From assembly GCA_964567045.1 (NCBI GenBank), contig CAZMLE010000016.1:1-64000 (forward strand): a stretch of 64,000 bases of DNA. Reading direction: 5' to 3'. Under the pieces are notes generated by a model that did no database searches, was not told where the DNA came from, and was given only the letters and a program-made list of their open reading frames with translations. The stretch comes from JAFNGF01 sp964567045 (GTDB lineage Bacteria; Planctomycetota; Phycisphaerae; Sedimentisphaerales; Anaerobacaceae). The position numbers and the translations under genes were made by a program. Positions 25,684 to 33,716 of the stretch are shown in pieces (position 1 is the stretch's first letter; each line of letters begins with the position of its first letter).

Positions 25684-25884
25684 CCTGATGCCCTCGGCTT
25701 TATGGACTAGGGTCCAGGCCACCACGCGAGACTATATAAACCGATAGGTCTTAACACACGGAATTCCACACAGCCTAGTAACTGTACCTTGAATGGACCC
25801 GAAAAGTCAACTGTTTTATTGCATTCAGGGAATCGTGATCTGATTGAATCGCACATCATCGCAATTGGCTAGTCCAAAGAGGTT

Positions 25885-25912
25885 GTAGGGTATCCAGTTC
25901 GCTGGATACCCG
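25885..25912. repeat. Half-size repeat of family G
   Basis: GTAGGGTATCCAGTTCGCTG with closing GGATACCC; a single-hairpin relative of the longer G elements. Confidence 0.6.
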
Positions 25913-25917
25913 CTTGT

Positions 25918-26352
25918 GTGGGCTCAGAATCGCAACGTTATTCGATTATGTCGATGTTTTTCTTTTTGCACATATCTTTTAGGATTTTTGGCCAGACGGT
26001 GGCACTGACTTCGCCGATGTGGGCTTTTTTAAGCAGCAACATAAATGTGCGGGATTGGGCTACGCCGCCGCCGGCTTGTGTCCGTTTAGTGCGTAAGGGC
26101 GACACGCTTACCGGCTCTGTCTTCCTGAATGGCAAGTGGGAGCAAGAAGGTCAGTCCACGACAGTTCCGATAACCGATCCGGTTTATATTGGCCTGGCGG
26201 TGACTTCGCACGTCGCCGGCACATTGACTACGGCAACGTTTGACCGGGCATGTACATTCTCAGCCGCTGAGCTGCACGTGGACGGCATCGTTAATTTCAA
26301 AGACTTTGCGGTTCTGGCGGATATGTGGCTTGAGGAACTCCTGTGGCCATAA
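25918..26352 (+). pseudogene. Fragment of a secreted dockerin-type protein
   Basis: The first ~50 residues of the frame look random, but from about 26060 onward it reads like the end of a secreted beta-sandwich protein (VRLVRKGDTLTGSVFLNGKW ... VYIGLAVTSH ... TATFD) and finishes with the dockerin-like HVDGIVNFKDFAVLADMWLEE. The same C-terminal segment ends the 1630-residue protein at 27477-32369. Signal peptide and most of the body are missing, so this is most likely the surviving 3' end of a larger gene. Confidence 0.6.
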
Positions 26353-26370
26353 AGGCAGTGTGATGCAAAC

Positions 26371-26427
26371 GTTTAGCCGACGCCGGCACGGCGTCGGACC
26401 CCCCCGCAGTAAACTGCGGGACTAAAC
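26371..26427. repeat. Composite palindromic repeat, family H
   Basis: Bounded by GTTTAG and CTAAAC, with two internal hairpins (CCGACGCCGGCACGGCGTCGG-type, arms CCGACGCC/GGCGTCGG, and CCCGCAGTAAACTGCGGG). A related unit lies at 62131-62217. Confidence 0.75.
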
Positions 26428-26440
26428 GCTGACACTATTT

Positions 26441-26483
26441 CGGGGCCTATCCCGATTTTGTCCGGCATAGGCCCCGCTTTTTT
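26441..26483 (+). terminator. Rho-independent terminator-like hairpin
   Basis: Ten-base-pair stem CGGGGCCTAT/ATAGGCCCCG followed by C and six T on the plus strand. It follows the dockerin-type fragment. A near-copy occurs at 27422-27457. Confidence 0.5.
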
Positions 26484-26519
26484 GTGATTGGATGCTGGTA
26501 TCTATGGACGTTCCTCGAC

Positions 26520-27383
26520 CTAATACCCCAGCCTGCCCCACGTTGCCCTTTGCACCCTCTGCAGATCGTACAAGCCATCCTCGGTCTGCGGTTCGTAGTC
26601 CGCTTCCAGCACGTCAAAGGACAGACTATGAACAGTTGCCAGCCTGCGAGGCATTTCCACGGTCTCACGGCCCCTCCATTTCCAGTACTCTGTATGTCCG
26701 TCTGCCATCGAGAGCGTGACGCCCTCGGCATGGTGTATCGGAGGGGCACTGGGCCGATGCCACTTGGGATAGAGATAATGGACATAGAAATCACTGCTGC
26801 CAAGCGGTGTTCGCCCCAGATCGATAAAGACCGCACGCTGACCTGCACCCGGACTTATGATATCTGTGAGCCTGGTCAGTCGCAGTACTGTATTGCCAAC
26901 GCGTTTGCCGAACGCTGTCAGCTCCTGGCTATTCGTAATCGTCTCGGGCAAGTATGTGCCTTCCACCTGAGGGCCGTTCGCAGCGGGGACCGTGGCGTAT
27001 GTCGCTGCGTGACCGGCCCAGCCACGGGGACAGCGGTAGACGTCGATGTCCAGTAGGTACGGCCACAGGGCACCTTTGTCAGTATTCTCCATCACAGCAG
27101 ACCGGCTCTCAGGAAAGTTAAAGGCGGTCCCCAGCCAGCCTTCCAGCCTCGACCTAGGACCTGCTATCGCCCTATAGAAGGCCTGGCCGGCGACGATCTT
27201 GCCATCGTGTTCGTTGGCATAGGCGATCCACGCTATAGTGAGCTGCCTGAGATTGCTCAGACAGACCGCACGCTGACCCCGTTCACGGGCAGCGCTTGCC
27301 ACCGGCATGAGGATCGCCAGCAAGACCGCAATGACAGCGATCACTACCAAAAGCTCGATGAGCGTGAAACCTCGCCTGCGCAC
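26520..27383 (-). CDS. Prepilin-like secreted protein (type II pseudopilin leader)
   Basis: 287 residues with a GTG start (GGAAG eight bases upstream). N-terminal MRRRGFTLIELLVVIAVIAVLLAILMP is a type IV prepilin/pseudopilin leader with the G|F cleavage site and conserved Glu5, followed by the planctomycete family pattern RGQRAVCLSNLRQL..AWIAYANEHDGKIV and a C-terminal H-x-DG-type segment (HHAEGVTLSMADGHTEYWKWRG). Processed by prepilin peptidase and probably assembled by or exported through a type II secretion-like system. It lies 94 bases downstream of the alpha-2-macroglobulin gene on the same strand. Two paralogues are at 37852 and 40107. Confidence 0.88.
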   Translation of the reverse strand: MRRRGFTLIELLVVIAVIAVLLAILMPVASAARERGQRAVCLSNLRQLTIAWIAYANEHDGKIVAGQAFYRAIAGPRSRLEGWLGTAFNFPESRSAVMENTDKGALWPYLLDIDVYRCPRGWAGHAATYATVPAANGPQVEGTYLPETITNSQELTAFGKRVGNTVLRLTRLTDIISPGAGQRAVFIDLGRTPLGSSDFYVHYLYPKWHRPSAPPIHHAEGVTLSMADGHTEYWKWRGRETVEMPRRLATVHSLSFDVLEADYEPQTEDGLYDLQRVQRATWGRLGY

Positions 27384-27421
27384 GGTGCAACTTCCTTTCC
27401 TGCAGAACAGAAGGTGTGCTT

Positions 27422-27457
27422 GGGGCCTATCCCGCTTGAGTATAGGCCCCGCTTTTT
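27422..27457. repeat. Second copy of the GGGGCCTAT hairpin
   Basis: Nine-base-pair stem GGGGCCTAT/ATAGGCCCC followed by GC and five T on the plus strand, near-identical to 26441-26483 including some flanking bases. Here no plus-strand gene precedes it, so it is better read as a duplicated module at the 3' end of a minus-strand gene. Confidence 0.6.
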
Positions 27458-27476
27458 ATCGATTCGATGTTGCCGC

Positions 27477-30400
27477 TTACGGCTGTGTACAGGGGCCAAG
27501 CCATTGCTCGGCGAACAGGCTGAAGTCTTTGAAGTCTACGCCGCCACTATTATCCAGGTCCATCTGCGATGCAGCTCCGGTCTCAAGCCAGGCACCAGCG
27601 AACCTTACGAGGTACCCAAAATCGACCGTGCACATAGCCATGCCGGCGGTAATCTTCGGACCGGCACATTCCGCCCGTATCTGGGGCTGATAATAGAGGT
27701 AGGCCTTGCTGTCCGGGACGATGGCCCGCACCGGGAACCTGGCCTTGACCTGGAATGTGAAGGTGCGCTTCTCGCCGGGGGCTAAACCATCCACATACAG
27801 GATGACTTTGCGGCCAGCAATTTCAAATCGGCTGACCTTCTTTGCATCGACCAGAGCCGCCAGCGACTCCTCCACGGGCGAAAAACCTGTCGGCACTCCT
27901 ACATCAACAATCATCATTCCCGTAGTTCCTTCCAGGCCAAAATAGCGGACAGTAGCCGTGACGTTGACAATATCATCAATCTCCACGTGGTCTGCATCGT
28001 AGGTAACCTCAAGGGTCATATCATTACTGATGCAGTCATCGCGGAGAAACACGTTGAAGATGCGAACAAGCTGGAACCGCGCTTCGCCCGAACCTGTGGC
28101 GCTTAGCTCGATGTCACTTCCCACCGGAAGCTCCGCAATTTGCAGCACGTCAAAGTTGCTGCTATCCACATTAAATTCCGCCACCACACCTTTACCACTT
28201 GCTTTGGCGGTGATGGTAAGGTTGACATTTCGGCTCTGTGCTCTGGCCGCAGTCATCAGGGCCTTCAACGCCATCACCGTATCCTGGGTACTGCCGAACC
28301 CGCCCAGGCCGTTTCGCTGCAGGGCCAGCCACTTGATAGCATCGTTCGCCTGGGCTTTTTCCATTTCGATCATAGCCAGTGCTGCGTAGGCTGTCGTCTC
28401 GACGGCGTGAGGCTCCCAGTGGATGCCGTTATCATCCCTGATGGCGATTTCCAGCAGCCGGTCAATAGCCGCCTCGGCTGCTGTCGTATTTTTGACTCGC
28501 GCAAAAGCCATCGCGGCAATCGCCAGCGCGTAGGCGTCGTCTCGAACAGCCGACACATTATTCGCCAGATACTGGGCGGCCTTGGCGAGCACCTGCGGTG
28601 TGGCTGCGCCGTAATCTGTCAGCGCAATAGTAACAAAGGCTGTCAGCGCGTATGTACCTTTCACGCCGCCGACCATCTCGCTGTGGCAGACAAAGCCAAT
28701 CGGCTCCCAGGAGCCGTCGGCTGACTGATGGACCTCGATCCAGTGAGCCGCTTCGGCCAAAACGGTTTCATCGATGGTTTGAATGTCCCTTGCCGCACTG
28801 AAACAATCCAGAACGAAGGCGGTCAGCCACAGGCTGCCTGTTTGGTCGCTCTCGCCGAAGGCTGAGAACGAGCCGTCGTTGTGGCGGAAAGTCAGCTCTC
28901 GCTGATAGCCGACGGTGATAAAGTGCTCCGCCTTAGCGCGGACTTCGGGCGTCAACTGCCCGGTTGCGTTGAGGTAGCGCAGCACTTCGACATCCGGGGC
29001 AAAGAAAATCATGTTTTGCTCGCCGCAGCCATAAGGCATCTGCAGCAGGTCATCGACGCCGTTGATGCTCTGGGCAACCAGACTGGGCGTGATGCTTAGA
29101 AGCAGCTTTTCTGAGCCTTCCACACTGTAGGGCGGCATATTGGCGTCCAGTTGAACGGTTTGGCCTGCCTTGATCAGGCCGTTTGTGATCAGCTCACGCC
29201 GCGTGCCTTCGGCTTCTACCAGCAGCTCTTTACGCACGGCGTCGGCCCGCAGCGGCGAGCGGAGCGTCACCTCCAGGATATTACGCCCCAGCTTGGTGGG
29301 TTCGATTAAGAATGAAACGGAACCTACCGAGTTCGCGTTGACCGAGACTTGTTTCTCCACATCATCGAGCAGTTTGAACCAGTCAGCCTCAGCCAATTCG
29401 ACCTGCACTGTCTGCGGCTCATCGAGGTAGTTAAATATCTGGATGCGCACAGGGAACTGCTCGCCGCGGGTGACGGCGTAGGGCAGGTCGGGTTCGCCGA
29501 AGAACTCTTGAAACACCAAAAGCGCCGATTCGGTAATACCAAGACCTTGCTGCGATGTAGAGACTGCGTGCAGCCGCCAGGTAGTGATGCTGTCGGGAGC
29601 GGTTAGATCGACCGTGGCTGTTCCATCCGGCAAAGTAAGCAGATCGGGCAGCCAGAGCCACGTCTCCGGGAAGTACTGCCGAATATATGTCACCTCCGCA
29701 AGTGAAGCCCCTTCATTGGCTTTCCCATCGACTGGTCCCACCGCTGGCGCCGGCACCCAGCCTCCGTCTCCTCCTCGGACGAACCAGGGCGGGCCCCAGC
29801 CGCCCCAAACCTGCTGGCCTTGCGGCAGATCGACCGCGCCTGAAACCAGCACCTGAACACCAGCCTGCTTGAACACTTCGTATGCCCCGTACGTGGACGG
29901 AGATTCGTGCGTTTCAACCTGTGGCTCCATAAACCGACGTTCCAGCTCGTTGAAGACCTCCTGCATATTCAGCCGGCCCTCATTCAAGGCATAGACCGAC
30001 TCATCGACAATCGCTAAGCCCACCATCGCCTCGGTCTGTGCCTGCACGGATACCTGCACTGGCTCGCCCGGCAGAACCTTGTCAGCGTCAAACTGCACAG
30101 TAAGCTCGGCTGCAACGTCTATCACAACCTCAAGCGGCAAGGTGTCCGCCGAGATTTCATTGTTCGGATTGATTATGTATGCCACCACCTTGGCGGCGGG
30201 CACCATTTGCTGCGTGGCCTGGAAAACGATCGCAGAGCCGGTCGTAGCGTCCGACCAAACGGTATGGCCGTTTGCGAACACGTCGTAATATATCGTCGCC
30301 TCGTGTGTCCGGAATACGTCGATTATAACGGTGTCGCCGACCTTGACAGGCCCATCCGAAGCTTGCCCACCAGACGTATGGCGGGCGAGTCGCAAATGCA

Positions 30401-32369
30401 GAAAACTATCGGTTGGTGAATAGGCCGCATAAATAACGAGATCTGCCTCGGCCTGAGCATCCTGCGAGCGGACCGAACCGTGCAGTTGAGCCCAGGCTGT
30501 ATGCTCAGGTGCGGTAAACGACACAACCGCCGAGCCGTTGACCGCAATTGCCGACTGCTTCTGCTCGGATAGATTCTGATAGTTTTTGTCGAAATACTGA
30601 CAGGTAACCTCCGCCGTAGCGGTAACAGGCTGACCATCCGGCGTTTCAGCCACCAGCAGAACCTCAAAAGGCTCACCCGGCGTAATAGACTGCGAGGAGG
30701 CGATAAGCTGGCACTGGATGGTGGAATCCACTATTTTAAGCACCTTAATAGTTTTTTCTTCGTGGTCCGACGTATCGGTCACCGTGACCTCAAGCTGGAC
30801 GCTGCCGGCGCCGCCGGCGCCGGGCGTACCACTTACGTAGCCCACTGCCGGAAGGATGAATTCTGCGCTGCCGCCTGATAGCGTAGCCGTATAGTTGGCA
30901 TATTCCTCCCATAGGCCGACGTATCTGCTGGCCTTTATTTTGACAGTCCCTTCTACAGGCTTGCCGAAGAAGTAGCCGGCTTTTACGGTTCCGGCGATCT
31001 TTTCATTTACAAGAAAGTAATCCCGCTCCATCAGCAGGTCTACGTCGAATCTCGGCAGCACATACTTTTCCACGCGGACGTCCACTGAGCCGGAGGCAGA
31101 ACCGGACTTGGCAGTGATTTTCCAGGTGCCGAAATTAAGCTCATTAGCCAAATCCAGCTCAAAAGGCGCCACGCCAAAGGCATTGCTGGTAAGGGACTTT
31201 CGGAATATCTTAACGCCTTTGCCGTCGGTGATTTCCACGCTTACTTCTAAAGATGCGGTAGGCCGTAAGTTGTTGGTCAATATCAGAACGCGGCCGTGCA
31301 TTGTCTGACCGGGCTTGTAGATAGGTTTATCAGTTTCAATAAGAATGACCGGCATACACTGTACCTGGACTTGGGCAGTCATCAGATCTTCAACGCCCTG
31401 CGCCTGAATCTGCAGCGTATACGTTCCCGGTTCTACGCCGGGGACATCGAACCATCCGGTAAGCCGACCTCGGCCATCGGTAATCCCCTCGAATAGTTTT
31501 GCGGCGCTGGAGGGATTTGTCCGCAGCGATACGGTCACGGGCACGGCAGCGGGACTTCGGTCAGCGATGTTCACCGCCGTAAGGGACACCGTGCCGGTGC
31601 TGCTGGCGTATAAAGTCTTCGGTGCAAGCGCTACCACGCTGACCGTGTCTTTTATTGAACTTTTTTTGCTGTTGCGGAACAACTCCTCAACTTGTGAAGC
31701 ACTCAAAGCCGAGTCGTAAATAAGAATGTCATCAATCAGGCCGGACCAAAAGCCGGTTTGCTCAAGGGTTTTGGCCGTGCCAAAGTACAGCCCGCCATTA
31801 CAGCCATAAAGCTGGCGCAGGATATTGGCATCCTTAGCGACTTCTACTCCATCCACGTAAAGATGCCTGCGTGACCCATCCCATACCAGGCCAACGTGGT
31901 GCCAGAGACCATCGGTGATTACAAATTCTGACGCCAGTAGAGGTGTGAACCGGCCGCCGTCCGACAGGGTAGTGGCAAGTACCCCTTGCGGCCCGGTTGT
32001 GCCCAGCCATGTTCTTCCGATGCCGGTTCCGTCGGCCTGCGATATTAGCGATTGTCCTGCGGCACCTGCCTTAATCCAGGCAAATGCGCTGAACGGCCCT
32101 TTAGCCGGATCCCACACAAACGGCGTGCTAACATAATCGTCGGCCCCATCGAACGATAGAGCGCCGCCGATCCTCCCGCCTAAAGGTTGCCAGAGCGGAT
32201 CGCCGCGGAGGACGCCGTGCCTGCTGTTGCCGCTTGAGTCAGTTGCTTTGCTGCCTGAACTCTCGTCGAGATTCCAATGCCCGGATAGATCTCCATTGGC
32301 CAGATTTGCTGATAGAAGAACTGTCCAGACTGTGACGAGAACCGCCGTGATTTGCATCCTTCCTTTCAT
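27477..32369 (-). CDS. Alpha-2-macroglobulin/thioester protein with LamG and dockerin-like ends
   Basis: 1630 residues. Order: signal peptide; LamG/concanavalin-like domain (residues ~30-235, HWNLDESSG ... LIDDILIYD); a series of macroglobulin MG domains (e.g. ETDKPIYKPGQTMHGRVLIL); bait-like Pro/Gly-rich segment; YFPETWLWLPDL and DSITTWRLHAVS; thioester site MPYGCGEQNM (Cys1115, Gln1118); alpha-6/alpha-6 thioester domain with His in VCHSEMVGG (His1229); receptor-binding-like domain; C-terminal DLDNSGGVDFKDFSLFAEQWLG. The GCGEQ motif, the YFPETW block and the His about 115 residues later resemble metazoan C3/A2M/TEP proteins more than the usual enterobacterial A2M. Presumed protease trap or covalent tag outside the cell. 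A type A repeat interrupts it at 30361-30391. Confidence 0.9.
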   Translation of the reverse strand: MKGRMQITAVLVTVWTVLLSANLANGDLSGHWNLDESSGSKATDSSGNSRHGVLRGDPLWQPLGGRIGGALSFDGADDYVSTPFVWDPAKGPFSAFAWIKAGAAGQSLISQADGTGIGRTWLGTTGPQGVLATTLSDGGRFTPLLASEFVITDGLWHHVGLVWDGSRRHLYVDGVEVAKDANILRQLYGCNGGLYFGTAKTLEQTGFWSGLIDDILIYDSALSASQVEELFRNSKKSSIKDTVSVVALAPKTLYASSTGTVSLTAVNIADRSPAAVPVTVSLRTNPSSAAKLFEGITDGRGRLTGWFDVPGVEPGTYTLQIQAQGVEDLMTAQVQVQCMPVILIETDKPIYKPGQTMHGRVLILTNNLRPTASLEVSVEITDGKGVKIFRKSLTSNAFGVAPFELDLANELNFGTWKITAKSGSASGSVDVRVEKYVLPRFDVDLLMERDYFLVNEKIAGTVKAGYFFGKPVEGTVKIKASRYVGLWEEYANYTATLSGGSAEFILPAVGYVSGTPGAGGAGSVQLEVTVTDTSDHEEKTIKVLKIVDSTIQCQLIASSQSITPGEPFEVLLVAETPDGQPVTATAEVTCQYFDKNYQNLSEQKQSAIAVNGSAVVSFTAPEHTAWAQLHGSVRSQDAQAEADLVIYAAYSPTDSFLHLRLARHTSGGQASDGPVKVGDTVIIDVFRTHEATIYYDVFANGHTVWSDATTGSAIVFQATQQMVPAAKVVAYIINPNNEISADTLPLEVVIDVAAELTVQFDADKVLPGEPVQVSVQAQTEAMVGLAIVDESVYALNEGRLNMQEVFNELERRFMEPQVETHESPSTYGAYEVFKQAGVQVLVSGAVDLPQGQQVWGGWGPPWFVRGGDGGWVPAPAVGPVDGKANEGASLAEVTYIRQYFPETWLWLPDLLTLPDGTATVDLTAPDSITTWRLHAVSTSQQGLGITESALLVFQEFFGEPDLPYAVTRGEQFPVRIQIFNYLDEPQTVQVELAEADWFKLLDDVEKQVSVNANSVGSVSFLIEPTKLGRNILEVTLRSPLRADAVRKELLVEAEGTRRELITNGLIKAGQTVQLDANMPPYSVEGSEKLLLSITPSLVAQSINGVDDLLQMPYGCGEQNMIFFAPDVEVLRYLNATGQLTPEVRAKAEHFITVGYQRELTFRHNDGSFSAFGESDQTGSLWLTAFVLDCFSAARDIQTIDETVLAEAAHWIEVHQSADGSWEPIGFVCHSEMVGGVKGTYALTAFVTIALTDYGAATPQVLAKAAQYLANNVSAVRDDAYALAIAAMAFARVKNTTAAEAAIDRLLEIAIRDDNGIHWEPHAVETTAYAALAMIEMEKAQANDAIKWLALQRNGLGGFGSTQDTVMALKALMTAARAQSRNVNLTITAKASGKGVVAEFNVDSSNFDVLQIAELPVGSDIELSATGSGEARFQLVRIFNVFLRDDCISNDMTLEVTYDADHVEIDDIVNVTATVRYFGLEGTTGMMIVDVGVPTGFSPVEESLAALVDAKKVSRFEIAGRKVILYVDGLAPGEKRTFTFQVKARFPVRAIVPDSKAYLYYQPQIRAECAGPKITAGMAMCTVDFGYLVRFAGAWLETGAASQMDLDNSGGVDFKDFSLFAEQWLGPCTQP
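30361..30391. repeat. Repeat family A, in frame in the alpha-2-macroglobulin gene
   Basis: GCTTGCCCACCAGACGTATG plus GCGGGCGAGTC, the same unit as the one nested in the DPP-IV gene. Translated on the minus strand as LARHTSGGQAS. Confidence 0.8.
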
Positions 32370-32526
32370 TTTCGTACCCTTTCAAAGACTTATGACAAAT
32401 ATGTTATGATGCCGTAAGGCACAATGCCCGAGGCACAGGACATAAGACAAAGCACAGATGTACAGCCATCTGGCTTCCGACCGCTGATTTCCACTTTCGA
32501 AGGCAGGGATGATATGAATGTAAGTG

Positions 32527-32549
32527 GGTTCCCGCAGAGCGGGGCCCCT
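32527..32549. repeat. Repeat family D, intergenic
   Basis: GGTTCCCGCAGAGCGGGGCC hairpin. Confidence 0.7.
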
Positions 32550-32662
32550 AAATACAAATTATGATGACGGGCAAAAAACTTATGATAGACGTTTTCACCC
32601 TGTCTTCTTGATCTTACCAACTTGAATGTTAACGCGCAGGTGGGCTCTTTGCAAGAGATTTT

Positions 32663-32690
32663 TTGCAGTTTTGCAAGAATCTGATATAAG
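32663..32690 (+). promoter_or_regulatory. Weak promoter candidate for the esterase-selenoprotein gene
   Basis: TTGCAG, 16-base spacer, TATAAG. The -10 box matches 5 of 6, the -35 box only 3 of 6. Confidence 0.3.
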
Positions 32691-32710
32691 TTGAGTCGTG
32701 ACCGCGGGTT

Positions 32711-32733
32711 AACCCGCCAGACGTATGGCGGGT
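32711..32733. repeat. Repeat family A, intergenic
   Basis: AACCCGCCAGACGTATGGCG followed by GGT; the palindrome is ACCCGCCA/TGGCGGGT around GACGTA. Confidence 0.75.
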
Positions 32734-32762
32734 AAAGTCTGTCTGTTTTCGGAGGACCAGAA

Positions 32763-33716
32763 ATGCGTCAGGATAGGTCGGCAATCGTTATTCTACTGGC
32801 GGCTGCTGCATTGTATGCAGTGGCACGGGCTTCCAGCCCGTGGGGCCACGGCCAGGATGGCCGTGCTACTAGCCGCCAAGCCGATCAGCAGTCGCTGGAT
32901 GCTTATTACCAGAGCTACAATGCACGCGTCGAACAGCACATCTACAAGAAGACGCCGGAAGGCGAATTGGCCATTTACGTCCATTTCCCCAAGGATTGGA
33001 CTGCCCAGGACAAACGTCCGGCTATCGTTTTCTTCTTCGGCGGCGGCTGGACCAGCGGCACAGTCGAGCAGTTTGCCAGACAGGCCCATTACTTAGCCTC
33101 CCGCGGCGTGGTGGCCGCCCGTGCCGACTACCGCGTGAAGTCTCGACATCAGACAACGCCTGACAAATGCGTGGAGGATGCCAAAAGCGCCGTCCGCTGG
33201 CTGAGAAAGAACGCAGCTAAGTTCGGCATCGACCCAGATAGAATCGTCGCTTCCGGCGGTTCCGCCGGCGGCCATATCGCCGCCTGCACCTTCACTGTCG
33301 CTAGTCTGGACGCCGAAGGCGAAGATATAAATGTCTCCGCGCAGCCGAACCTCCTGGTACTGTACAATCCCGTGCTGAATTGCGCGCAGGAGCAAATCGC
33401 TCTTCGTATGGGTTCGGCGGATGTGGCTAATCGCCTTTCTCCCAATCTGCATTTGAGCAAGAATATGCCCCCAACCATCGTCTTCTACGGCACGCAGGAC
33501 AGGTTTTACTCACAGGGCAAGGAGTTCCTGCAATTATCCAAAGAATTGGGAAATACCGTTGAGCTGTACGCGGCTGAAGACCAGCCGCACGGATTTTTTT
33601 CATCGTTCACCCTGGCATCAGCAGACAACCTTCCTCGTGGACAAATTTCTTGCCAGACACGGATACCTGGCGGGCGAGCCTGCGTTGAAACTGGGCGAAA
33701 AGGACATCTCGCTTAA
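32763..33716 (+). CDS. Secreted alpha/beta-hydrolase esterase (N-terminal part of a frameshifted fusion gene)
   Basis: Starts at the ATG at 32763 with GGAGG seven bases upstream. Signal peptide (AIVILLAAAALYAVA) joined by an in-frame type C repeat (RASSPWGHGQDGRATS) to a lipase/acetyl-esterase domain: FFFGGGWTSGT oxyanion region, SGGSAGGHIAA with the nucleophile Ser, YGTQDRFYSQG with Asp, and DQPHG with His. All triad residues are present. After DQPHGFF the frame crosses a T7 run (33594-33600) and runs out at 33716 in unrelated residues; in the next frame the sequence continues as HRSPWHQQTTFLVDKFLA, the normal end of this esterase type, and then into the deiodinase-like domain. Either one T is extra or expression needs a frameshift. 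Confidence 0.85.
   Translation: MRQDRSAIVILLAAAALYAVARASSPWGHGQDGRATSRQADQQSLDAYYQSYNARVEQHIYKKTPEGELAIYVHFPKDWTAQDKRPAIVFFFGGGWTSGTVEQFARQAHYLASRGVVAARADYRVKSRHQTTPDKCVEDAKSAVRWLRKNAAKFGIDPDRIVASGGSAGGHIAACTFTVASLDAEGEDINVSAQPNLLVLYNPVLNCAQEQIALRMGSADVANRLSPNLHLSKNMPPTIVFYGTQDRFYSQGKEFLQLSKELGNTVELYAAEDQPHGFFSSFTLASADNLPRGQISCQTRIPGGRACVETGRKGHLA
32820..32869. repeat. Palindromic repeat family C, in frame
   Basis: GGCACGGGCTTCCAGCCCGTG followed by CCACGGCCAGGATGGCCGTG arms; second copy of the element at 1927-1978. Confidence 0.85.

Larger units (their letters stand above)
32370..32762. other. Divergent intergenic region between the alpha-2-macroglobulin and esterase genes
   Basis: 393 bp without a supported gene. 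It contains a type D repeat (32527-32549), a type A repeat (32711-32733) and a weak plus-strand promoter candidate TTGCAG-16-TATAAG (32663-32690) upstream of the esterase-selenoprotein gene. Confidence 0.6.

Noticed and set aside
33646..33676. Possible type A repeat (CTTGCCAGACACGGATACCT followed by GGCGGGCGAG)
   Set aside because: The translation FLARHGYLAGEP fits the normal tail of this esterase type, and the central bases do not match the A consensus; resemblance is likely chance.
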